From contig NZ_ML214300.1 of the NCBI RefSeq assembly GCF_004785955.1, positions 609,223 to 673,222 on the forward strand: a stretch of 64,000 nucleotides of DNA. Reading direction: 5' to 3'. The translations under genes and the position numbers were made by a program. Under the pieces are notes generated by a model. The model did not search any database. It was not told where the DNA came from and saw nothing but the letters and a program-made list of their open reading frames with translations. Positions 1 to 7,134 of this stretch are shown piece after piece. The stretch comes from Halostella litorea. GTDB taxonomy: Archaea; Halobacteriota; Halobacteria; Halobacteriales; Natronoarchaeaceae. Position 1 is the stretch's first letter, and each line of letters starts with the position of its first letter.

Positions 1-363
1 TCCTCCCGCGAGCACGCGGCGCTCTGTCCGATGTACCTCGGCGTAGAGGGCGTGCTGGCCCAGAGCTTCGCCCGCATCCACAAGGCGAACCTCTTCAACT
101 TCGGCCTGATCCCGCTCACCATCGACGAGGACACCTACGAGAAGATCGAGCAGGGCGACGACATCGAGATCGTCGACGACGTCCGCGAGGCCGTCGAGAG
201 CGGGCAGGAGGAGTTCACCGTCCGCGTCAACGACGACTGGGAGGCGACCGCCCACCTCGACGCCTCCGAGCGCGAGCGCCGCATCCTCTCGGCCGGCGGC
301 AAGCTCGCCTGGACGAAGGAGCAGGCGGAAGGCGGCAGCGGCGCGGCTCCCGCCGACGACTGA
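1..363 (+). CDS. acn: Aconitate hydratase, C-terminal part (5' end outside window)
   Basis: The frame is open from the first base and holds the last 120 residues of aconitase, the citrate/isocitrate isomerase of the TCA cycle. It opens inside the conserved loop SSREHAALCP, whose Ser and Arg contact the substrate carboxylates in the family's C-terminal swivelling domain. The stretch that follows (FARIHKANLFNFGLIPL) is also typical of this domain. The Fe-S cysteines lie upstream and cannot be seen. The protein ends in a short Gly/Ala/Asp tail. A T-run about 140 bases downstream may end the transcript. The family assignment is secure; the symbol (acn or acnA) is conventional. Confidence 0.93.
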   Translation, partial: SSREHAALCPMYLGVEGVLAQSFARIHKANLFNFGLIPLTIDEDTYEKIEQGDDIEIVDDVREAVESGQEEFTVRVNDDWEATAHLDASERERRILSAGGKLAWTKEQAEGGSGAAPADD

Positions 364-501
364 TCGGCGGCGAGTCTCGTCTCGCCGCTGCGGTCGCGGC
401 GGGACGATGCTGACGACTGATCGGTCGAAGGACTCGTCCCGGGACCGCAGTCTCCGCGGGACGAGGTCGACGACTGATCGGCGGCTCTGGCGGTCTGCGG
501 A

Positions 502-507
502 TTTTTT
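502..507 (+). terminator. T-run, possible terminator after aconitase
   Basis: Six consecutive T lie in otherwise GC-rich DNA between the aconitase stop and the rimI start. Archaeal transcription commonly ends at such U-tracts without a hairpin. Confidence 0.4.
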
Positions 508-601
508 CGTCTCCGTCCCGGAAGCCACAGGCAGGTCGCTCCAGTCAGCCGGACGGGGTGTGGCCGCGGAACTGATTACGGACCGTCCCGTACGGCCGCG
601 T

Positions 602-1114
602 GTGACGACCGCACCGGAGACACGGGGGGACGTCGAGATCAGGAGCGCGGAGCGCGCGGACCTGCTCGCGGTCAAGCGGATCGAGAACGCCTCGTTCCCG
701 CAGCCGTGGCCGTACGACGCGTTCGAGCGCTACCTCGACGCGCCCGGTTTCCTCGTCGCCGTCGAGCCGGACGGGGGGCGGGACGCCGACGGGGGCGACG
801 CCCTCGATTCGGCGGACGTGGTCGGCTTCGTCGTCGCGGACCTCGTCCCGAACCACGGCGAGGGGCTGGGCCACGTCAAGGACCTCGCCGTCCACCCCGA
901 CCGGCGGGGCGACGGCGTCGGCGAGTCGCTGCTCGCGGCGGCGCTCGGCACGCTCTCGGCCCGGTCGGCCGCGAGCGTGAAACTGGAGGTCAGAGAGAGC
1001 AACGAGGCGGCCCGGTCGCTGTACGAGAAGTTCGGCTTCCAGCCGCTCCGGCGGGTGCCGCGGTACTACGACGACGGGGAGGACGCACTGATTCTAGTGC
1101 GAGAGCTTCGCTAG
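602..1114 (+). CDS. rimI: RimI-type GNAT protein N-acetyltransferase
   Basis: A 170-residue GNAT acetyltransferase of the RimI/Ard1 type, which acetylates protein N-termini using acetyl-CoA. The acetyl-CoA loop is HPDRRGDGVGESLL (motif RRxxGxG), preceded by the beta-strand VKDLAV. The SFPQPWPYDAF segment matches the substrate-side helix of archaeal NAT. The end EVRESNEAARSLYEKFGF is the family's diagnostic C-terminal motif. An acidic insertion of about 18 residues (GGRDADGGDALDSAD) sits between strands, a common halophilic loop expansion. The frame is open further upstream, but family homology begins just after the GTG at 602, so that start is used. Confidence 0.85.
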   Translation: MTTAPETRGDVEIRSAERADLLAVKRIENASFPQPWPYDAFERYLDAPGFLVAVEPDGGRDADGGDALDSADVVGFVVADLVPNHGEGLGHVKDLAVHPDRRGDGVGESLLAAALGTLSARSAASVKLEVRESNEAARSLYEKFGFQPLRRVPRYYDDGEDALILVRELR

Positions 1115-1181
1115 CCCGGGATGCGTGGTATCCGGGCCGCGATACCCTTTTACCCGCGCGACGGCTACGGTATTCGATACG

Positions 1182-2594
1182 ATGGTGGGGACGGACCCGG
1201 ACGGCGCGTTGCTCGATCACGCCCAGGACAAGATAGTCGTGATCGACGCCGACGGGACGTTCACCTACCTGAACCGCGCGACGGAGCGCATCCTGGGGTA
1301 CGACCCGGAGGCGCTCGTCGGCGAGAACGCGTTCGACTACATCCACCCCGACGACGTGGACCGCGTCCGGGCGACGTTCGAGCGGACGGTCGCGGCCGAG
1401 GACGAGGTCGTCGAGACGTCGATCGAGTACCGCCACCGCGCGAGCGATGGCTCCTGGGTGCAACTGGAGAGCCGGTTCTCGAACCGGGCCGTCCCGGAGA
1501 TGGGCGGCTACGTCGTCAGCTCCCACGACGTCTCCGACCGCGTCGAAGCCGAGCGCGAGCGCGACGAGACGGAGGCGCGCCTCCGGGAGATCGCAGCGAA
1601 GACCGCCGACGTGCTCTGGATGTTCTCGGCGGACTGGGACGAGCTACTGTTTCTCAACGACGCGTTCGAGCGCGTGTACGGCGGGTCCGTCGGGGGCGTC
1701 GAGGCGGACCCCCGGGCCTTCCTGGACGCCGTCCACCCGGACGACCGCCCGGGGGTCGAGGAGGCGATGGCGCGGCTGTCGGCCGGCGAGTCCGTCGACA
1801 TCGAGTACCGCGTCAACCCGGAACAGAACTTCAACCAGTGGGTCTGGGCGCAGGGCGAGCCGATCGTCGATGACGGCGAGGTAGTCCGGGTCGTCGGGTT
1901 CAGCCGCGACATCACGGACCGCCGCCGCCGCGAGCGCCAGCTCTCGGTCCTCGACAACATCCTGCGGCACAACCTCCGCAACGACCTCAACACGGTGCTC
2001 GGGCAGGCCGACCTGATCGCCGAGAACCCGGACGAGGCGGCGACCGAACGGACGGCGGTGATCCGGGAGGTCGGCGAGGACCTCCTGCAAACGGCCGAGA
2101 AGCAACGCGAGACCATCGAGTTACTGACGGGGCCGACCGGCTCCGAGACCCTCGAACTCGGGACGCTCGTCGACCACGTCGTCGCGGACGCCCGGGACCG
2201 GTTCCCGGGGGCGGACATCCAGACGGTGCTGCCCGAGACGCTCCGTGGCTGTGCCCTCCCGGAGGTGGAGGTCGCGCTGTCCGAACTGGTCGAGAACGCG
2301 GTGAAACACAGCGGTAGCGACCGGCCGAGCGTCCGGATCACCGGCGCCTACCGGGGCGACGAGGTGGCGGTCTCGGTCCACGACGACTGCTCGCCGCTCC
2401 CGGAGTACGAGTACCGGGTGCTGACCGGCGACCACGAGATGGACGACATCTACCACAGCAGCGGCCTCGGTCTGTGGCTGGTGTACTGGGTGGCCGACCT
2501 CTCCGGAGGGAGCGTCGACTTCTCCAGCGGGGACTCGGGCAACACGGTCACGCTCGTACTGCCGAGGCCGAGCGGTTCCACGTCGGCGTACTGA
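1182..2594 (+). CDS. PAS-PAS sensor histidine kinase
   Basis: A soluble 470-residue sensor kinase. Two PAS domains (about residues 10-130 and 140-255; each has the YDPEALVG/IHPDD-type or VHPDD signature) precede a haloarchaeal HisKA-like segment with the phospho-acceptor H in RHNLRNDLNTVLGQ. A HATPase_c domain follows, with N-box ELVENAVKHS and G-box SGLGLWLVYWV. No membrane segment is visible, so the signal is probably cytoplasmic. Neither PAS domain carries the NCRxLQ cysteine motif of LOV photosensors. No receiver or response regulator gene is adjacent, which is usual in haloarchaea. The ATG at 1182 was preferred over a GTG 57 bases earlier because homology begins there. Confidence 0.88.
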   Translation: MVGTDPDGALLDHAQDKIVVIDADGTFTYLNRATERILGYDPEALVGENAFDYIHPDDVDRVRATFERTVAAEDEVVETSIEYRHRASDGSWVQLESRFSNRAVPEMGGYVVSSHDVSDRVEAERERDETEARLREIAAKTADVLWMFSADWDELLFLNDAFERVYGGSVGGVEADPRAFLDAVHPDDRPGVEEAMARLSAGESVDIEYRVNPEQNFNQWVWAQGEPIVDDGEVVRVVGFSRDITDRRRRERQLSVLDNILRHNLRNDLNTVLGQADLIAENPDEAATERTAVIREVGEDLLQTAEKQRETIELLTGPTGSETLELGTLVDHVVADARDRFPGADIQTVLPETLRGCALPEVEVALSELVENAVKHSGSDRPSVRITGAYRGDEVAVSVHDDCSPLPEYEYRVLTGDHEMDDIYHSSGLGLWLVYWVADLSGGSVDFSSGDSGNTVTLVLPRPSGSTSAY

Positions 2595-2797
2595 CGGGGG
2601 TGTCGGGGGGCGGGAAAAGCGACCGCCCCTCGATCAGCGCGGGATCTGGGGGTCGTCGGGGTACTCCAGTTGATCCCAGTTCAGTTACTGAAACCGGACA
2701 CCATCGGTCCAATGGCGTAGCCAATCGTCAGCGTCGGACTACGGCGGAGCCGACCTCCGTATGAAGCGTTTTGACGCTGGAGGCGCTCCCTCGGGGT

Positions 2798-3280
2798 ATG
2801 GGATACGCCTGTCCGGTCTGCGAGACGCCCCAGGCGGACGCCGAACACCTCGCCAACCACCTCGCCTTCACGGCGATGCTCGGCCGCGACGACCACGAGG
2901 CGTGGCTGGACGACCACGCCCCGGGCTGGGACGAGGACGACCCGGAGACGCTCGGCGAGCGGGTCGCCGAGTTCGCCGACGACGCGGAATACCACGAGGT
3001 GTTCGAGGAGAGCGGCACCGGCCACGACCACGGCGCGACCTTCGAGGACGAACTGGAGCGGCAGGTCGGCGGGCGCGGCGCGGCGGGCCGCGGAGCGGCC
3101 GGGCGGGGCGACCTCACCGGCGACGCGCGCGAGGTCATGGCCGAGGCGCGGGCGATGACCGAGCGGATGTACGACGACGGCGACGAGGCGACCGAGGACG
3201 CCGAGGGGGACGACGGGGACGCCGACGCTGACGGCGACGCGACCGACGGCGACGGGAACGGCCCGGACGGAAAGGGGTAA
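2798..3280 (+). CDS. Haloarchaeal zinc-finger-like protein of unknown function (DUF5810-like)
   Basis: A 160-residue protein whose first 40 residues form a CPVC ... HLANH pattern, able to bind a metal in a CxxC/HxxxH arrangement. The middle is charged, and the last 70 residues are very rich in Asp, Gly and Glu and probably disordered. It resembles a haloarchaeal family known to me as DUF5810; no function is known. It lies 25 bases before another small haloarchaeal unknown on the same strand, so the two are probably co-transcribed. The ATG at 2798 directly precedes the CxxC motif and is preferred over an earlier in-frame start. Confidence 0.7.
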   Translation: MGYACPVCETPQADAEHLANHLAFTAMLGRDDHEAWLDDHAPGWDEDDPETLGERVAEFADDAEYHEVFEESGTGHDHGATFEDELERQVGGRGAAGRGAAGRGDLTGDAREVMAEARAMTERMYDDGDEATEDAEGDDGDADADGDATDGDGNGPDGKG

Positions 3281-3305
3281 CTACCTCCCCCGGCGAGTGG
3301 GGGGT

Positions 3306-3713
3306 ATGCAGACCACAGGGTTTCTCTCGCCGGGCAGCGAGGAGGAGGTCGCCGAACTCGCGGACGACGTGGGGCCGGCGGCACAGGTCGTCGTCCGCGA
3401 GACGGCGAAGGCCATGGAGTTCGACCGCGAGGAGTACGACGAGCGGGTGACCGGCGACGTGGTACTGACCGCGCGGGACGCGCTGTTCGCGTCGCTGCTG
3501 GAGGTGCGGGTCGGCACGCGCGAGGAGTTCGAGGAGTGGGCCGACGGGTTCGACGGCGAGGTCGTCGAGACGGGCAGCGACAACGTCGACAACGTCGTCT
3601 GGCACGCGTTCGGCGACACCGCGGTCGCCGCGACGTTCCAGGACGAGACGGACGCCGCCGTGTCGACGCTCCGGCGGCAGGCGTTCGGCCGTCTGTACGA
3701 CGACCTCGTGTAG
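3306..3713 (+). CDS. Haloarchaeal protein of unknown function (DUF5809-like)
   Basis: A 135-residue soluble acidic protein with a well-formed core including GPAAQVVVRETAKAMEFD and DVVLTARDALFASLL. It looks like the conserved haloarchaeal family DUF5809, but I cannot assign a function. No metal site, membrane segment or signal peptide is visible. It follows the zinc-finger-like gene at 2798-3280 by 25 bases, and that pairing is its only contextual clue. A T-run lies just after the stop. The start at 3306 (ATG) was chosen over a GTG three codons earlier. Confidence 0.68.
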   Translation: MQTTGFLSPGSEEEVAELADDVGPAAQVVVRETAKAMEFDREEYDERVTGDVVLTARDALFASLLEVRVGTREEFEEWADGFDGEVVETGSDNVDNVVWHAFGDTAVAATFQDETDAAVSTLRRQAFGRLYDDLV

Positions 3714-3722
3714 CGGAACGGC

Positions 3723-3727
3723 TTTTT
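3723..3727 (+). terminator. T-run after the two-gene unit
   Basis: Five T lie 9 bases after the stop codon of the preceding gene and 25 bases before the Nudix start, in a GC-rich setting. This is a plausible archaeal U-tract terminator. Confidence 0.4.
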
Positions 3728-3752
3728 CCGACCGGCACGACCGTGCGACCAC

Positions 3753-4406
3753 ATGACTGACAAGGACGACGCAGCCGCGACCGACCGACCCGCCGTCCGC
3801 GCGGACGGCGGGACCGACCCGGACGCAGCCGACCACGACTGGCCGGTGGTAGAGTCGGTGACGGAGTACGACACGCCGTGGTACCGGGGCGGCTACGACC
3901 TCGTCGAACAGCCCGACGGGAGCCGGAAGCGCTACTACTGGGCCGAACTCCCGCCGGCAGTGGTCGTCGTCGCGGTGACGGAAGGGGAGATGGTGTTCGT
4001 CGAGCAGTACCGGCCCACGGTCCGGGAGGCACAGCTCGAACTCCCCGCGGGCATCGTCGAGGGCCACACCGACGGCGACGCCCACGGCGAGGGCGTCGTA
4101 CCGCGGGAGGGCGGCGAGAGCTACGAGAGCGCCGCCGCCCGCGAACTACGGGAGGAAACCGGCTACGCCCCCGACGAGACGACGCTGCTCCAGCGCTACG
4201 ACGTCGCCACGGGCATCATGCGCCACGAGCGCGGGATCGTCTTCGCGGAGGGGCTGACCGAAGTGGGGACGGACCTCGACGACAACGAGTTCCTCTCCGT
4301 CGAGCACGTCCCGGTCGACGCGGCGCTGGAGGCCGCGCGGACGCTCCCGACGAACGACGCCACCGTCGAGGGCGTCCTGCTCGCGAAGGAGGACGGCTAC
4401 CTGTAG
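3753..4406 (+). CDS. Nudix hydrolase, ADP-ribose pyrophosphatase-like
   Basis: A 217-residue Nudix hydrolase. The Nudix helix is ESAAARELREETGY, with the metal-binding REL-EE-G core, and upstream VEQYRPTVREAQLELPAGIVEG is typical of ADP-sugar pyrophosphatases. Between the opening Gly (PAG) and the helix Glu, where five residues are normal, about 16 extra residues are inserted (a Gly/Asp/His-rich loop ending VVPREGG). The N-terminal 40 residues are an acidic extension. The likely role is hydrolysis of a nucleoside diphosphate-linked metabolite; the substrate cannot be set from sequence. A T-run terminator precedes it, so it is probably its own transcript. Confidence 0.85.
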   Translation: MTDKDDAAATDRPAVRADGGTDPDAADHDWPVVESVTEYDTPWYRGGYDLVEQPDGSRKRYYWAELPPAVVVVAVTEGEMVFVEQYRPTVREAQLELPAGIVEGHTDGDAHGEGVVPREGGESYESAAARELREETGYAPDETTLLQRYDVATGIMRHERGIVFAEGLTEVGTDLDDNEFLSVEHVPVDAALEAARTLPTNDATVEGVLLAKEDGYL

Positions 4407-4466
4407 CCACCGGCCCCGACCGTCCGGTATCGCCGGGCTTTTCGACGCGCTCGCCGAGCGGAGCGT

Positions 4467-4811
4467 ATGGACGCCGAGATACCGCCCGAGCGGGTGCGGG
4501 AGCTACTGGCCGGCGACGAACGGGTCGCGGTCGTCGACATCCGCTCGCCGACCGCGTTCCGGCGCGGCCACGTGCCGGGTAGCGTCAACGTGCCGTTCCC
4601 GCAACTCGCCACGCGGGCCGCGGAGTTCGGGGACGCCGACCACGTCGTGACCGTCTGTCCGCACGGGAAATCGAGCGTCAGGGCCGCGCGGCTCGTCGCC
4701 GCACACGAGGCCGTCGACGCCGCGGTGTACAGCATGGCCGGCGGGCTGGAGGCGTGGGACGCCGAACTCGACCGCGAGAATGGAGGGGAAGCCCCCGACG
4801 CGCCGTTCTAA
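4467..4811 (+). CDS. Rhodanese-domain sulfurtransferase
   Basis: A single-domain rhodanese of 114 residues. The fold landmarks are VVDIRSPTAFRRGHVPGSVNVPF and the active-site loop VTVCPHGKSS, with the sulfur-carrying cysteine at residue 64. The C-terminal GGLEAWDAEL is the classic end of the domain. It probably moves sulfane sulfur in the cytoplasm for thio-cofactor or tRNA thiolation chemistry; the partner is unknown. An ncsA tRNA thiolase lies about 19 kb away, but that distance gives no functional link. Confidence 0.88.
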   Translation: MDAEIPPERVRELLAGDERVAVVDIRSPTAFRRGHVPGSVNVPFPQLATRAAEFGDADHVVTVCPHGKSSVRAARLVAAHEAVDAAVYSMAGGLEAWDAELDRENGGEAPDAPF

Positions 4812-4853
4812 CCGGGCCGGCAGTCGGGACCGGTCGGGCTACCCGGGAGGCGA

Positions 4854-5171
<318 letters not shown>

Positions 5172-5173
5172 CT

Positions 5174-5181
5174 ATTAAACA
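5174..5181 (-). promoter_or_regulatory. TATA box of the aIF1 gene
   Basis: GTTTAATA on the minus strand lies 27-34 bases upstream of the ATG, as expected for a leaderless haloarchaeal transcript. Confidence 0.5.
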
Positions 5182-5293
5182 CTGTCGGGACCTGTCCCCG
5201 TCGCGGGCGTTCTCGGGAAGCGACCGCAACGAGGCATCCGGCGAGGTGCCGGTCGGCGACGGCGAGTGCGGGTGCCGACCGGTCGTCCGCGGC

Positions 5294-5386
5294 TCACACG
5301 CCGTAGACCGCCATCCCGATGCCGACGACGATGAGCGCGAAGATCAGTAGCGTCACGACGAGGAAGAAGGTGTCAGCGCCGTCCAT
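5294..5386 (-). CDS. Small single-span membrane protein (30 residues)
   Basis: A short frame encodes MDGADTFFLVVTLLIFALIV followed by VGIGMAVYGV and a stop. It has an acidic N-terminus and one hydrophobic helix filling almost the whole protein. The ATG, lack of rare codons and compact end fit a real small gene; haloarchaeal genomes encode many such one-helix proteins. It lies between the aIF1 gene and rpl15e, all on the minus strand. I cannot assign a function. Confidence 0.5.
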   Translation of the reverse strand: MDGADTFFLVVTLLIFALIVVGIGMAVYGV

Positions 5387-5523
5387 AGTTTCGCCAACGG
5401 GAACACGTCACATAAGCGTGGCCCCGCGCGGGGTCGCCGCCGGGCAGTCCCGCGGGCGGCGGACGCCGCGACGGGAGCCGCCGCTACGGGAGCGGAAAAC
5501 GAAGGATTCGTTCCGCGACGGCG

Positions 5524-6114
5524 TTACTTCGCGCGACCCTGGTCGGAGGAGTTGCTCGGGCGGGTGTGCTCGGTGCCCTTGCCCTTCTCCGAGAGGCCGC
5601 GGTTCTTCGTGCCGGCGCTCGTGAGGCCGCGGAACGCGCGGTTCTTGTGCGCGTCGTCGCAGATCCAGTTGAGGTCGTCGTCGTTCTCGATCGCGGGGTG
5701 CTCGGGGTCGAGCATGATTACCTCGAACCACTTCTGGCTGCCGTCCTCGCCGACCCAGTAGGAGTTGAGGACGCGCAGGTTGCGGAACTTCCGGGAGGAG
5801 CGCTCCTCGGCGATCCGCTGGAGGTTCTTGCGGCGGGTGATCGCGTTGACACCCTGGCGCTTCGTCCGGCGGCCGGCGCGGAACCGCTCCTTGCGGGCCG
5901 AGCCCTTGCGGACGCTGACGCGGGCGACGACGACGCCCTGCTTCGCCTTGTAGCCCAGTTCGCGGGCCTTGTCGAGGCGGGTCGGGCGCTCGACGCGCTC
6001 GATGGCGCCCTGGTCGCGCCACTCCTGTTTTCGCTGCCACTGGAGTTCGGCGAGATCGCCGTCCTCCGGGTCCTTCCACGCTTCCTTGATGTGTGAGTAG
6101 AAGCTTCGTGCCAT
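5524..6114 (-). CDS. rpl15e: 50S ribosomal protein L15e
   Basis: A 196-residue L15e, the usual archaeal length. It starts MARSFYSHIKEAWKDP and contains the basic RNA-binding core (RRTKRQGVNAITRRKNLQRI) and the VLNSYWVGEDGSQKWFEVI segment conserved from archaea to eukaryotes. It is the least acidic protein in the region, as expected for a ribosomal protein. The ATG at 6114 fits the universal N-terminus. The nearest TATA-like element is about 120 bases upstream, implying a long untranslated leader. Confidence 0.96.
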   Translation of the reverse strand: MARSFYSHIKEAWKDPEDGDLAELQWQRKQEWRDQGAIERVERPTRLDKARELGYKAKQGVVVARVSVRKGSARKERFRAGRRTKRQGVNAITRRKNLQRIAEERSSRKFRNLRVLNSYWVGEDGSQKWFEVIMLDPEHPAIENDDDLNWICDDAHKNRAFRGLTSAGTKNRGLSEKGKGTEHTRPSNSSDQGRAK

Positions 6115-6234
6115 GGTTATCACCACGGGCGCTTGTGGTTCAGCCGGTCGAACCGGCCACATTCCGTCCCGAGTACACGGGTGCCCGCTGGTGCCCGTCG
6201 TCCAGCGAGTTGTCGGACGTACTCGACTTCAGCG

Positions 6235-6240
6235 CTTAAG
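6235..6240 (-). promoter_or_regulatory. Candidate TATA box for rpl15e
   Basis: CTTAAG with flanking AT lies about 120 bases before the L15e ATG. Initiation about 25 bases downstream would leave a leader near 95 bases, which contains the 10-base tandem GGTGCCCGCT/GGTGCCCGTC at 6179-6198. Confidence 0.35.
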
Positions 6241-6267
6241 GCCTTCGAAACGACCGTCGGCGGGGGC

Positions 6268-6546
6268 TCAGGACTCGGCGGAGGTGGCGTCCGCCGGCTC
6301 GACCGTGACCGACCCGTCGGCCTCGACGACGACGACGTAGCCGTCGTACCGGAACTCGACGCGTCCGACCGCGCGCGGGACGCCGCCGACGGGGGCAAAC
6401 AGCGCGTCGAGCGCGTCCAGGTCGACGACGTCGTTCAGGGGCGGGGTGAGGTCGACGGGGTCGACCCCCTCGGCCTCGGCCACCGATTCGACGACCCGCT
6501 CGCTCGGTTGCCACTTCGAAGTTAGCTCCGCCTCGGCGTCACTCAT
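6268..6546 (-). CDS. HalOD1 output-domain protein
   Basis: A 92-residue stand-alone HalOD1 domain, a small haloarchaeal module often attached to receiver or bacterioopsin-activator proteins. Recognisable parts are SERVVESVAEAEGVDPVDLTP, the central LDALDALF helix and the final beta hairpin FRYDGYVVVVEADGSVTVEP. It is transcribed divergently from a winged-helix gene with a 117-base shared promoter region. The role is inferred as signalling output; no partner is visible. Confidence 0.78.
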   Translation of the reverse strand: MSDAEAELTSKWQPSERVVESVAEAEGVDPVDLTPPLNDVVDLDALDALFAPVGGVPRAVGRVEFRYDGYVVVVEADGSVTVEPADATSAES

Positions 6547-6570
6547 TGTCCGTACTGTAACGTAGCGCAG

Positions 6571-6576
6571 TATAAA
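6571..6576 (-). promoter_or_regulatory. TATA box of the HalOD1 gene
   Basis: TTTATA on the minus strand lies 25-30 bases before the ATG at 6546, consistent with leaderless transcription. Confidence 0.5.
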
Positions 6577-6604
6577 TTCGACGGCCGATTTCGCCGCCGA
6601 CCCG

Positions 6605-6618
6605 CCTAGGTGCCTAGG
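6605..6618. repeat. Paired CCTAGG palindromes in a divergent promoter
   Basis: Two copies of CCTAGG separated by two bases lie midway between the divergent HalOD1 and winged-helix genes. The whole 14-base block is itself nearly symmetrical, so it could be an operator. Confidence 0.4.
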
Positions 6619-6663
6619 CTGATCGTTCTTTGTCACGGGCATTGTAGGATTCGACGTCCGGAG

Positions 6664-7053
6664 ATGAGCGACGACCACGACGGCGACTCCCCCGGCGACG
6701 CCCGCCCGGACGGCGGCGGCACGACCCCGCCCTCGCTGGACACCGTCTTCGACCTGCTGTCCGACCGGCGGCGGCGGTACGCTCTCTACCACCTCGTCGA
6801 GGCGGGGCCGACCACCGTCGAGTACACGAGCCTCGCCGAGCGGGTCGCCGACTGGGAAGCCGACGGTGACGAGGCGTCCGCGGACCGCGTGGAGACGGTC
6901 GCGGCCGACCTGTACCACTCGCACCTGCCGAAACTGGACGCCGAGAACGTCGTCGACTTCGACCCGCGGTCCGGCGTCGTCCGGTACCGGGGCCAGCCGA
7001 CCGTCGAGGAGTACGCGGAACACGCCGCCCACCAGGAGCTCCCCGAGGGCTGA
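6664..7053 (+). CDS. Winged-helix transcriptional regulator (DUF7344-like)
   Basis: A 129-residue haloarchaeal winged-helix protein. After an acidic Gly-rich N-terminus comes the signature LDTVFDLLSDRRRRYALYHLVE, the first helices of the DUF7344-type fold. The family ending LPKLDAENVVDFDPRSGVVRY is the wing region. Such proteins bind DNA in haloarchaea, but the target is unknown. It is divergent from the HalOD1 gene. Its stop is about 80 bases before the nitric oxide reductase gene on the same strand, so control of denitrification is possible but not shown. The ATG at 6664 was chosen over a GTG 54 bases earlier. Confidence 0.75.
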   Translation: MSDDHDGDSPGDARPDGGGTTPPSLDTVFDLLSDRRRRYALYHLVEAGPTTVEYTSLAERVADWEADGDEASADRVETVAADLYHSHLPKLDAENVVDFDPRSGVVRYRGQPTVEEYAEHAAHQELPEG

Positions 7054-7056
7054 CCC

Positions 7057-7068
7057 CGAACACGTTCG
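7057..7068. promoter_or_regulatory. Inverted repeat CGAAC-N2-GTTCG upstream of nitric oxide reductase
   Basis: CGAAC AC GTTCG lies 67-78 bases before the norB start. The half-sites match the CGAAC/GTTCG element reported upstream of denitrification genes under NarO control in Haloferax, although that motif has a four-base spacer and this one has two. Confidence 0.4.
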
Positions 7069-7134
7069 CCGAGGTTTCCAGCGGGTGGGAAGCCGCCGGC
7101 CCTACAAGGCCGGGAGGTGCGAACCCCCGCCTGT

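Noticed and set aside
1182-2594. Light sensing by the first PAS kinase
   Set aside because: Neither PAS domain has the GxNCRxLQ cysteine motif or the flavin-contact asparagines.
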